A DNA stretch of 64,000 nucleotides, from NCBI RefSeq assembly GCF_030817535.1, contig NZ_JAUSZL010000002.1:930001-994000 (forward strand). The letters are read 5' to 3'. A program made the translations under genes and the position numbers. The DNA comes from Streptomyces sp. V3I8. Lineage in GTDB: Bacteria; Actinomycetota; Actinomycetes; Streptomycetales; Streptomycetaceae. The notes beneath the pieces were generated by a model, which saw only the letters and a program-made list of their open reading frames with translations, was not told the origin of the DNA and ran no database searches. Positions 15,681 through 23,236 of this stretch are shown piece by piece; positions within the stretch are counted from its first letter, which is position 1, and each line of letters begins with the position of its first letter.

Positions 15681-17293
15681 GACGCTCCTTGCGGGCTGCG
15701 CTCGCGCAGCTTGGTACGCGAGCTGTCGGTGTAGATGGTCCGGACGATGTCGTGCGGCGTGAACTCACCCGTGAGCTCACGCCCGACGACACCGTCGTCG
15801 AAGACGAGTACGCGATCGCACAGCAGCGCGAGTTCGTTCTCGTCGGAGCTGGCGACGAGAACGGCGCGGCCCTCGCGAGCAGCCCCGCGGACCGCCTCGA
15901 CGATGGTCCTGCGCGCGCCCACGTCGACGGCCTGGGTGGGCTCGTGGAGCACCAGCAGCGCCGGGTCGGTCGCGAGCCACTTGGCCAGGAGCACCTTCTG
16001 CTGGTTGCCCCCGCTCATGTTCCCGAGCACCGCGTGCGGCCACGGGGGTCGCACGTCGAGGCGCTCGATCCAGTCGGCCGCCAGCCGCTTCTCGGCTCCG
16101 CTCCGCAGCGGCCGCACCTTGCCGGCGGCGCTCGCGGTGCAGGTCTGCGGGAACGAGATGTTCTCCGTCACGGTCATCCCGCCGACGAGACCGGCAGACT
16201 CACGGCCCTCCGGGACGAGCGCGATGCCGCTCCTGATCGCCGAGGCCGGCGACAGGCCCTTGAGCGCGACCTGCCCCGCGGGCAGGGTCACGGTGCCGCC
16301 TTTCGCCTTGCCGACGCCGCTGATCAGGTAAGGGACGTCGTCGTGGCCCGACCCGGCGAGGCCCGTGACGCCGACGACCTCACCGGGTCGGATACGCAGG
16401 GACAGTTCGCGCACGTTGCGTCCCGTGAGGTGGTCGACCACGACGGGGGCGGCGCCGTTCGCGGCGTCGGCCGCCGTGCGGTGCTCGAGGCCCTCGACCT
16501 CGCGCCCGAGCATGAGGTGGGCGAGGTCGGATTTCGTCATCCCCTCGACATCCTGGCCGGCCACGACGATCTCGCCGTCGCGGAGCACGGTGACCCGGTC
16601 GGCGGCCTCCACGACCTCCTCCAGACGGTGCGTGATGAGCAGGGCCGAGGTGCCGGTCGCGACGATGCGGTCGAGCAGGGCGTAGAACCGCTCGAGCGAC
16701 TCACGGCCGAGGGCACGCGTCGACTCGTCGAAGACGATGACTCCGCGGCCGTCCTCGAGGTCCTGCACGGCGCGGGCGATCGCGACGACCGCCTTCTCGT
16801 CCTCGTGCAGATCCGCGACCTTGGTGCCGAGCGGAATGCTGCGCGGGCCGAGTCGCTCGAAGACGGCCTGCGTCGCTGCGGCCTCGGCCTTCCAGTCGAT
16901 CCGGCGAAGGAAGCGCGAGCCCTTGAACCGGCCGAGCCGGGTGTTCTCCAGCACGGTGGCGTCCGGCACCAGGCCGAGGTTCTGGTGCACGACCGCGACC
17001 CCCGCGGCACGGGACTCGTCGGGCCTGATCGGGAGCCGCAGGCCGACGCCGTCGACCGTGACACGACTGCCTGCGTCGGGGCGGTGGAGACCGGTGAGGA
17101 TCTTGGCGAGGGTGGACTTGCCCGACCCGTTCTGCCCGATGAGTGCGTGGATCTCTCCGGGACGCACATCCATGGCGACGTCGCGCAGGACCGTGGCGCT
17201 GCCGAAGGTCATCGTGACCCCCTCGACGACGAGCCGGGGGGCCGGCGGGAGACCGGTCCGTCCCGCCGGAGGCCGGTCGTGGAGCCCGCTCAC
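15677..17293 (-). CDS. ABC transporter ATP-binding protein, RbsA/MglA type
   Basis: A 538-residue ATPase with two fused nucleotide-binding domains, the RbsA/MglA pattern. Domain one has Walker A GQNGSGKST, a weak signature region LHEDEKAVVAIARA and Walker B VIVFDESTRAL. Domain two has a degenerate Walker A (VTGLAGSGHDDV), a good signature MSGGNQQKVLLAKWL and Walker B LLVLHEPTQAVDV. In this family only one ATP site is fully active. It energises import together with the permease and lipoprotein encoded just upstream. The GTG start at 17293 overlaps the lipoprotein stop (GTGA), and its own stop overlaps the amidohydrolase start. Confidence 0.92.
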   Translation of the reverse strand: MSGLHDRPPAGRTGLPPAPRLVVEGVTMTFGSATVLRDVAMDVRPGEIHALIGQNGSGKSTLAKILTGLHRPDAGSRVTVDGVGLRLPIRPDESRAAGVAVVHQNLGLVPDATVLENTRLGRFKGSRFLRRIDWKAEAAATQAVFERLGPRSIPLGTKVADLHEDEKAVVAIARAVQDLEDGRGVIVFDESTRALGRESLERFYALLDRIVATGTSALLITHRLEEVVEAADRVTVLRDGEIVVAGQDVEGMTKSDLAHLMLGREVEGLEHRTAADAANGAAPVVVDHLTGRNVRELSLRIRPGEVVGVTGLAGSGHDDVPYLISGVGKAKGGTVTLPAGQVALKGLSPASAIRSGIALVPEGRESAGLVGGMTVTENISFPQTCTASAAGKVRPLRSGAEKRLAADWIERLDVRPPWPHAVLGNMSGGNQQKVLLAKWLATDPALLVLHEPTQAVDVGARRTIVEAVRGAAREGRAVLVASSDENELALLCDRVLVFDDGVVGRELTGEFTPHDIVRTIYTDSSRTKLRERSPQGAS

Positions 17294-18453
17294 GCGACGC
17301 CCCACAGCTTCTTGAAATCGTCGGCGAAGGTGGCCGGGCCGAACCACTCGCCGGAGAGCTCGGCCTCCTCGGTCAGCTTGATGTCGCCGATGTTGTCCTT
17401 CGTGAACAGACGGGTCGGGATGTCGTACTGCGGCACCGGCCGGCCGAGGATCAGGCGCAGCGCCGCATCGGTGTCGACCCAGCCCTGAAAGGCCGCGGCC
17501 TGGGCGGTGACGGCCGCCAGGGAACCGGACTTGAGGGCCTTCATGCCGCCGAGGGAGGCGGAGCCGGTGACGACCTTGATGTCCGTACGCGACGTCTGCT
17601 GGACACCGCCCTGGGTCGGCTGCAGGTACTGCTCGAACTGCGCGTCGACGTAGGTGATGGCCGGGTCCTTGAGCAGCACGGCGCTGGTCGAGGAGGGGAT
17701 GAGCGCGAAGTTGGAGGACGTGACCTTGTTGATCGTCAGTTTGCAGTCGGGGCAGCTCTTCTTCAGCGCCGCCTTGCCGTCGGCGACGTAGCCGGCGGGC
17801 GACGGGCCGTCGGAGCTCTGGTTGACCAGGATGTTGGCCTTGCCCCCGGAGTCCGAGGCGATCCAGTCGAAGAGGCGGATCTGCTGCTCGCTCCCGGGGA
17901 CCCGCACCCAGGTGAGCGTCTTGGAGGCCGGGTGGGACGGGTCGGGCGCCTGGTTGCTGATGACGACCGGGACGCCGGCCTTCTGCGCGGCGTCGAAGCC
18001 GTTGGCCGCCAGCGCGTACGGAATGGCGTCCGCGATGACGGCCGCGGCCTTGGCGTCCGTCGCCTGGCCGATGCAGCCGCCGATGTCGGTCGGCGTCCCC
18101 TTGCCGTCGCAGACCTGGAGGCGCAGACCCACGGCCTCGGCCGCTGCGGCCAGGGTCTTCTCGGTGGTGGTGAACTGCGGCGCCTGCTTGGTGATCGGGA
18201 CGTAGAAGATCGTCTTTCCGGCGACGGAGTCGACGTTGCCGAGCTTCTCCGTCGGGACGGGGTAGGCGTCCAGCGGCTTCATCGCCGTGGCCGATCTGTC
18301 GCCGACCGCGGAGGCCGAGCCGTCGGCGCCGGCGGACGCGGTGTCCTGCGAGTCACCGCCGCAGGCCGCGAGGGAACCGGCGAGGAGGGCGATGCCCGCG
18401 GCTGCGGCCCAGGTGCGGGCGCGCCGCCGGGTGGTGGGACGTGCGGGTCTCAT
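17290..18453 (-). CDS. ABC transporter substrate-binding lipoprotein
   Basis: A 387-residue periplasmic-binding-type lipoprotein. The signal peptide runs from a twin-Arg-rich N-terminus (RRRARTWAAAAG) to the lipobox LAGSLAAC with Cys31 as the lipid anchor. The mature part is a type I solute-binding fold (sugar-binding family), with GKTIFYVPITKQAPQF, IGGCIGQATDAKAAAVIAD and VPVVISNQAP. Although the family name is 'sugar-binding', the neighbours (flavin monooxygenase, hydratase, aldolase) suggest a carboxylated or aromatic ligand. It lies between the permease and the ATPase; the ATG at 18453 has a GGAG-like site just before it. Confidence 0.9.
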   Translation of the reverse strand: MRPARPTTRRRARTWAAAAGIALLAGSLAACGGDSQDTASAGADGSASAVGDRSATAMKPLDAYPVPTEKLGNVDSVAGKTIFYVPITKQAPQFTTTEKTLAAAAEAVGLRLQVCDGKGTPTDIGGCIGQATDAKAAAVIADAIPYALAANGFDAAQKAGVPVVISNQAPDPSHPASKTLTWVRVPGSEQQIRLFDWIASDSGGKANILVNQSSDGPSPAGYVADGKAALKKSCPDCKLTINKVTSSNFALIPSSTSAVLLKDPAITYVDAQFEQYLQPTQGGVQQTSRTDIKVVTGSASLGGMKALKSGSLAAVTAQAAAFQGWVDTDAALRLILGRPVPQYDIPTRLFTKDNIGDIKLTEEAELSGEWFGPATFADDFKKLWGVA

Positions 18454-18527
18454 GGCGAACTCCGTTGTTTGCTGAGAATGTCGCGGTGGCGGGGCGTCGC
18501 CGATCCGGGAGAGCGACCGGCAGGTGA

Positions 18528-19574
18528 TCAGTGCGAACGGCCGCGCAGCACGGTCGAGATGGTGACGGCGACGACGAGGACGCCGCCGTAGAAGACGCTC
18601 GTGACCCACGAGGTCGCGCCCAGGAGCTGGAGCCCGAGCACGCCGGTCGCCAGGAAGAAGACGGCGATGAGGGTGCCGATCGGATTGAACCGCCCCGGCT
18701 GCAGGATCGCCGTGCCGAGGAAGGTCGCCGCGAAGATCGGCAGCAGGTAGCTCTGCGACACGTTGGGGTCGAAGCCGCCGGTGGCCGCGGCGGAGAGCAC
18801 CCCTCCCACGCCGGCGACGAGGCCCGCGGTCGTGAAGGCCCCGATGCGGACCCGTGTCACGCGCACACCGGCGAGCCGGCTGACCTCACGGCTCTCACCG
18901 ACGAAGCGCATGGTGCGGCCCAGCGGCGTGAAGTGCAGGACGTAGGCGAATCCGAGCATGAGCGTGAGCCCGTAGAAGAAGCTGACCGGAAGGCCGGCGA
19001 CCGGCTGGAGCGCGATGTCCTTGAAATCCGTGGGGAGGCCGCTGACCGGCATCAGGTCGGAGACCCACAGCGCGATCCCGAGTAGGAAGGTGCCCATGCC
19101 GAGTGTCACCACGATGGTGTTGACGCCGACCTTGACCACCAGCCAGCCGTTCACGGCGCCCACCGTGGTGGACAGGACGAGCGAGGCGAACACCGCCGCC
19201 CCCACGCTCCATCCGTGGTTGACGTGGAGGACCGTCAGCATGATGGCGGCGAGCCCGAAGTTGGAGGCGACCGACATGTCGACGAACTCGCCGACGACGA
19301 TCGTGCAGAGCAGGGCGGCGGTCAGGAAGACGAGCGCCGCCTGGTTCTGACTGCCGAAGATCACCTTGAGGCTGCCCGACGTCATGAATGTGTCGGGACG
19401 GAGAACCGCGAAGAGGACCGCGAGCGCGATCCAGACGCCGATGACGGCGAAGCGGGAGGCGAACCGGACCCCGCCGCCGCTGCTGCGCTTCACCGGGGCG
19501 GCCGGGGCGGAGGCCGGTGCGGGCGGCGACGTCACGCCGGTGGTCGGCCCGGCGGCCGTGGGCATCTCTGACAT
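18528..19574 (-). CDS. ABC transporter permease, RbsC type
   Basis: A 348-residue membrane permease of the BPD_transp_2 (RbsC-like) family. About nine hydrophobic helices follow a 40-residue Ala/Pro-rich cytoplasmic N-terminus. The family landmark VGEFVDMSVASNFGLAAIML is present near residue 100 and the coupling loop GRTMRFVGESREVSRLAGV near residue 235, which contacts the ATPase. It is the first gene of the importer operon, with GGGAGCG before the ATG at 19574 and operator-like sequences immediately upstream. It probably forms a homodimer with the RbsA-type ATPase encoded downstream. Confidence 0.9.
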   Translation of the reverse strand: MSEMPTAAGPTTGVTSPPAPASAPAAPVKRSSGGGVRFASRFAVIGVWIALAVLFAVLRPDTFMTSGSLKVIFGSQNQAALVFLTAALLCTIVVGEFVDMSVASNFGLAAIMLTVLHVNHGWSVGAAVFASLVLSTTVGAVNGWLVVKVGVNTIVVTLGMGTFLLGIALWVSDLMPVSGLPTDFKDIALQPVAGLPVSFFYGLTLMLGFAYVLHFTPLGRTMRFVGESREVSRLAGVRVTRVRIGAFTTAGLVAGVGGVLSAAATGGFDPNVSQSYLLPIFAATFLGTAILQPGRFNPIGTLIAVFFLATGVLGLQLLGATSWVTSVFYGGVLVVAVTISTVLRGRSH

Positions 19575-19620
19575 GGGATCGGACGCTCCCTGGCTGGTAC
19601 GTACGGGCTGTGGTGCCGAA

Positions 19621-19645
19621 CACTTCAAAATCGTGTACGAAACCA
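19621..19645. promoter_or_regulatory. candidate operator copy in front of the importer operon
   Basis: CACTTCAAAATCGTGTACGA here repeats, with two mismatches, the sequence at 12570-12589 before the RraA operon. The core TCGTGTACGA is near-palindromic and is followed by GAAACC. It lies about 50 bp before the permease start, where a repressor or activator site would be expected. The two conserved copies in front of two operons of one island make a shared GntR regulator likely. Confidence 0.6.
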
Positions 19646-19690
19646 TATACAGAATCGCCCGCAACACAAGACCTACCGTCACCGAAAATC

Positions 19691-19722
19691 GTGCTTGAAA
19701 TCGTACATGATCTCGTCTACGG
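19691..19722. promoter_or_regulatory. second operator-like sequence in the divergent promoter region
   Basis: A diverged copy of the same theme: CTTGAAATCGTACATGATC, followed by TCGTCTACGGTTTC. The ends form a loose inverted repeat (GAAATCGTA on one side and TACGGTTTC on the other). It is 60-70 bp from the 19621 copy, on the side facing the plus-strand flavin monooxygenase operon, so one regulator could act on both directions. Confidence 0.4.
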
Positions 19723-19777
19723 TTTCGGATCACCGTGTGGCGCATGCCATATCCCGTACTCGGAGAGGCAGGGACCC

Positions 19778-20116
19778 ATGGCCCAGGCAGCCGGCCGCGG
19801 CGCCGAGTACCGGCACGAGGGGACCCGCATGCGGAGTCCGGTCATGGCGCCTCGGGGCGAACCGGCCGACGCGGTTCGCCCCGGCCGGACATCCGGTGTT
19901 TCCGGCCGACGTACGGGGCGGGCGCGTCATCGCCGCCCACGCGGCGCTCGACGCGCAGCCGGAGTTCGCAGGCCGTCACCGGCCCTGCTCGGTCACCGCT
20001 TCGGCGGCTCCTCGGCGCTCGAGTACCTCCGCACCGGGGCAGTCGTCGCCGGCGTTGCCGCGGTGCACGCCGGGCTCGACCTGCTCGACGTGCTCGACGT
20101 GCTCGACCGGGACTGA
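19778..20116 (+). pseudogene. decayed dienelactone hydrolase-like gene
   Basis: A start codon with a purine-rich leader (GGAGAGGCAGGG) opens a frame reading EYRHEGTRMRSPVMAPRGE, like the N-terminus of dienelactone hydrolases. The middle homology moves to another frame (FPADVRGGRVIAAHAALDA), then returns to the first frame as GHRFGGSSALEYLRTGAVVA and GVAAVHAGLDLLDVLD, which is the nucleophile-elbow region of the family. The elbow reads GHRFGG where active enzymes have G-x-C-x-G-G, and the length (about 112 residues) is half that of the family (about 240). I therefore see at least two frame changes and a large internal deletion. This may be the missing hydrolase of the island's pathway. Identification is by motif memory. 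Confidence 0.5.
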
Positions 20117-20219
20117 AGCACTCCGGGACCGGGCTCCGTGCCGCCGATGATCGGCGCCGACGATTCGCTACGGCCTCCTGATCACCCGCCCATCCCCCTC
20201 AAACGACGAGGACAACGAA

Positions 20220-21518
20220 ATGACCACCACCGACCTCGACATCGCAATCGTCGGCGCCGGGCCGGCCGGCCTGCTCACCGCGCTCCGCATGCACCAGAAG
20301 GGTGTGCGCCCGGTCGTCTACGAGGTCGTGCCCGAGCTCAAGCCGCTCGGCGTCGGCGTCGACATCAAGACCGTCGGCACGGCCGAGATCGACGACCTCG
20401 GCCTGCTGGAGGAGTTCCGTGCGATCTCCGTCGACGCGCAGGACTCGATCTTCTACAACCACTTCGGCCAGGAGATCTACGCCGAGAAGTGCGGCGTGCA
20501 CATGGGTTACCTGCACGAGCAGCGCTTCGTGCACCGCGGCACCCTCCAGATGCTGTTCCACAAGGTGGCGCTCGAGCGGCTCGGCGCGGGCGCGATCCGC
20601 CTCGGCACCGGTGTCACCGGCTACTCGCAGGACGAGACCGGCGTGACGCTCCGCCTCCGGCACGCCGACGGCCGCACGGAGCAGGTGCGCCACGCGGCGG
20701 TCGTCGCCGCCGACGGCATCAGGTCCGCCATCCGCAAGCAGATGTTCCCCGAGCTCTCCGAGCCGCACTTCTCCGGCATCACCATGTGGCGCGGCACCAC
20801 GGTGATGGAACCCTTCCGCAACGGCCACACGATCCTGCACATCGGCGACCCCAACACCGCCTCGATGATCGTCTATCCCATCGCCGACGACTTCGAGGGC
20901 AGCGGGAAGACCCTGGTCAACTGGGTCGCCGAGACCAACGGCGAGGAGACCATCGAGGACTGGAACCAGGTCGGCGACATCAGCGAGGTCATCCCGCTCT
21001 TCGACACCGTCGAGCTGCCCTTCCTCGACGTCCGGCGGATGATGCGCGAGGCCCGCGAGGTCTACCTCTTCCCCCTGATCCGCCACGACCCGCTCGACAA
21101 CTGGGTCGACGGCCGGGTCGTGCTGCTCGGCGACGCCGCCCACGCGATGTACCCCCGCGGCGGCAACGGCATCACCCAGGCGATGCTCGACGCCCGTGTC
21201 ATCGTGGAAAAGCTCGCCGAGACCCCGGACGACCCACGTGCGGCCTTCGTCGCGTACGACGCGGCCCGCCGCGAGGGCGTCAACCGGATCGTGATGAACA
21301 TGCGCGGCGAGGGCTACGAGGTCGTCCGCCGCATGGTCGCCGAGCGTACCGGGGGCGTCCCCTTCACGGACATCGAGGAGGTTCTGCCGCTCGCGGAGGC
21401 CGACGAGATCTTCAGCAGGTACCACGCGCTGGTCGGTTCGCCCCGTCCCGGCTTCGAGGCCGGCGAGGCGACGGGCTACCGCACCGACGACCTCGAGGTG
21501 TACGGAGCCAAGGCATGA
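20220..21518 (+). CDS. class A flavoprotein monooxygenase (aromatic hydroxylase-like)
   Basis: A 432-residue FAD-dependent, NAD(P)H-using monooxygenase of the salicylate/6-hydroxynicotinate hydroxylase group. Landmarks are the Rossmann dinucleotide motif AIVGAGPAGLLTALRM at the N-terminus, the DG motif AAVVAADGIRSAIRKQ near residue 165, and the GD motif VLLGDAAHAMYPRGGNGITQ near residue 305. There is no transmembrane part. It is the first gene of a tight plus-strand operon (next gene overlaps by ATGA), divergent from the importer. It probably hydroxylates the imported ring compound, the first enzymatic step of the island. Confidence 0.88.
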   Translation: MTTTDLDIAIVGAGPAGLLTALRMHQKGVRPVVYEVVPELKPLGVGVDIKTVGTAEIDDLGLLEEFRAISVDAQDSIFYNHFGQEIYAEKCGVHMGYLHEQRFVHRGTLQMLFHKVALERLGAGAIRLGTGVTGYSQDETGVTLRLRHADGRTEQVRHAAVVAADGIRSAIRKQMFPELSEPHFSGITMWRGTTVMEPFRNGHTILHIGDPNTASMIVYPIADDFEGSGKTLVNWVAETNGEETIEDWNQVGDISEVIPLFDTVELPFLDVRRMMREAREVYLFPLIRHDPLDNWVDGRVVLLGDAAHAMYPRGGNGITQAMLDARVIVEKLAETPDDPRAAFVAYDAARREGVNRIVMNMRGEGYEVVRRMVAERTGGVPFTDIEEVLPLAEADEIFSRYHALVGSPRPGFEAGEATGYRTDDLEVYGAKA

Positions 21519-21985
21519 CCGCCGCGCCGGTGGTCCTCGCCGACGAGGCCACGCGCGCAGCGATCCTCGAGGTGGAGGAGAGCCGTCAGCGGGCGCTGCT
21601 GGAGGTCGATCTCCACACGCTGGGTGACCTGTACGACGACTCGCTGATCCACACTCACGCGCCCGGCCTGACCCACACGAAGGCCCAGCTCCTGGAGCAC
21701 ATCGCCACCCGCGCGCCCTACAAGGGCGCCGCCCGGGGCGAACTCACCATCCGTGTGATCGGCGACGTCGCGGTCATGACGGGCCGTCTGACCAACCGCC
21801 TCGGCAGTCCGGACGGCTCCGAGCGCACGGTCGCCGGCCAGGTGATCCAGGTGCTGCGGCGCTGCGAGGACGGCGCCTGGCGCTTCGTGAGCTTCCAGAT
21901 GACCCCGGACGGCGAGCACGTCTGGGCCCCCACCGCCGAGGAGAGGACCGGCCTCGACACGATCGCTCAGGAGGAGCAGCAGTGA
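21515..21985 (+). CDS. SnoaL/DUF4440-like nuclear transport factor 2 family protein
   Basis: A 156-residue NTF2-fold protein (SnoaL-like or DUF4440). It has the helical start EATRAAILEVEESRQRALLE, the pocket sequence LGDLYDDSLIHTHAPG and the beta-sheet part VIGDVAVMTGRLTNRLGSPD to WRFVSFQMTPD. The family includes small hydratases, isomerases and dehydratases as well as non-enzymatic binding proteins. It overlaps the monooxygenase stop (ATGA) and the next gene (GTGA), so it is part of the same translation unit and probably acts directly on the hydroxylated product. Confidence 0.8.
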   Translation: MTAAPVVLADEATRAAILEVEESRQRALLEVDLHTLGDLYDDSLIHTHAPGLTHTKAQLLEHIATRAPYKGAARGELTIRVIGDVAVMTGRLTNRLGSPDGSERTVAGQVIQVLRRCEDGAWRFVSFQMTPDGEHVWAPTAEERTGLDTIAQEEQQ

Positions 21986-22833
21986 AGATCGCACGCTTCC
22001 ACACCGCGGAGGGGCCGACACGGCTGGGCCGTGTCGACGGTGACCGGGTCACCGACATCTCCGATGTCGTCGGGGGCACGTCGCTACGGTCGATCCTGCC
22101 CCTGCTGCCCTCGCTGAGGCACGAGATCCTCGCGGCCGGCGGCCTTTCGCACGCGCTGGCCGACGTGGTCCTCGAGGCCCCGATCGACAACCCGCAGAAG
22201 TACCTCGGCATCGGCATGAACTACAAGGAGCACGCCGAGGAGGCGCGCGCCGCGGGCATCCCCGTACCGGAGAACCAGCTGTGGTTCAACAAGCAGGTCT
22301 CCTGCGTCGCCGGCCCCTACGACGGCATCGTGAAGCCCGGCCTCTCCGACGCCCTCGACTACGAGATCGAGCTCGGCGTGGTGATCGGCCGGCGCTGCAA
22401 GCACGTGTCCGTCGAGGACGCCCGCTCGGTCATCGCCGGGTACCTCGTCACCAACGACGTGTCGGTCCGCGACTGGCTGCAGAAGAAGTCGCCGACGTTC
22501 ACGCTCGGCAAGTCGTTCGACACCCACGGCCCGATCGGCCCGTGGCTGACCACCGACGACGAGATCGCCGACCCGCACGACCTGCGGATGACCCTCAGCG
22601 TCAACGGCGAGGTCCGCCAGGACCGGCCCACGAACGACATGGTCCACGACATCTACGAGCAGATCGCCTATCTCTCGCAGGTCTTCACCCTCATGCCCGG
22701 CGACCTCCTCGCCACCGGCACGCCCGCGGGTATCGGCGCGACGCAGGGCAGGTTCCTCAAGGTCGGCGACGTCGTCCGCGCGGAGATCGAGGGCCTCGGC
22801 CATATCGAGAACCGCGTCGTCGCCGAGGGCTGA
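21982..22833 (+). CDS. fumarylacetoacetate hydrolase (FAH) family protein
   Basis: A 283-residue FAH-fold enzyme. The C-terminal catalytic domain starts at KYLGIGMNYKEHAEEARAAG, with the metal-binding carboxylates in DALDYEIELGVVIGRR and the later Asp in YLVTNDVSVRDWLQKK, and the family ending LLATGTPAGIGATQGRFLKV. Relatives hydrolyse acylpyruvates, or isomerise/decarboxylate 2-oxo-hept-ene-dioates (HpaG-like). With the hydratase and aldolase of the opposite arm, a decarboxylase/isomerase or acylpyruvase role is likely. The GTG start overlaps the previous stop. Confidence 0.9.
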   Translation: MKIARFHTAEGPTRLGRVDGDRVTDISDVVGGTSLRSILPLLPSLRHEILAAGGLSHALADVVLEAPIDNPQKYLGIGMNYKEHAEEARAAGIPVPENQLWFNKQVSCVAGPYDGIVKPGLSDALDYEIELGVVIGRRCKHVSVEDARSVIAGYLVTNDVSVRDWLQKKSPTFTLGKSFDTHGPIGPWLTTDDEIADPHDLRMTLSVNGEVRQDRPTNDMVHDIYEQIAYLSQVFTLMPGDLLATGTPAGIGATQGRFLKVGDVVRAEIEGLGHIENRVVAEG

Positions 22834-22839
22834 GCGGTC

Positions 22840-23226
22840 ATGAGCACCCGTACCAGCATCGATCTGCCGGGGTTCGGCCACGTCAACCCGATCCCGGTCG
22901 CCAGCCGGATCGGCCCCTTCGTCGCGACCGGCGCCCTCACCGGTCGCGACCCGGTGACCGGCGAGATGGCGCCCGACGCCGACCAGCAGTTCACCCACGT
23001 CTTCGCCCACATCCGCACCCTGATGGCGGAGCTCGGCGGCACAACGGACGACATCCTCAAGATGACGTTCCACCTCGCCGACCCCGACGACCGCGAGGCA
23101 CTCAACCGTGAGTGGCTGGCGATGTTCCCCGATCCGGCCAACCGCCCCGCCCGGCAGGCGATCGCGGCCCGGCTCGGGCGCGGCGCCGTCGTCCACTGCG
23201 ACCTGTTCGCGGTGCTCAGCGACTGA
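22840..23226 (+). CDS. RidA-family (YjgF/UK114) protein
   Basis: A 128-residue RidA-family protein. Family landmarks are FVATGALTGRDPVTGE, the helix FAHIRTLMAELGGTTDDILK and the active-site Arg in NRPARQAIAARLGRGA, with the final strand VVHCDLFAVLS. RidA enzymes hydrolyse enamines/imines to 2-oxo acids and ammonia; a branch acts as 2-aminomuconate deaminase. In an operon with a flavin hydroxylase and an FAH-family enzyme, such a deaminase step would point to a nitrogen-bearing aromatic substrate (for example an aminophenol, anthranilate or pyridine derivative). That is inference. It starts six bases after the FAH gene. Confidence 0.88.
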   Translation: MSTRTSIDLPGFGHVNPIPVASRIGPFVATGALTGRDPVTGEMAPDADQQFTHVFAHIRTLMAELGGTTDDILKMTFHLADPDDREALNREWLAMFPDPANRPARQAIAARLGRGAVVHCDLFAVLSD

Positions 23227-23236
23227 GGAAGGAACC

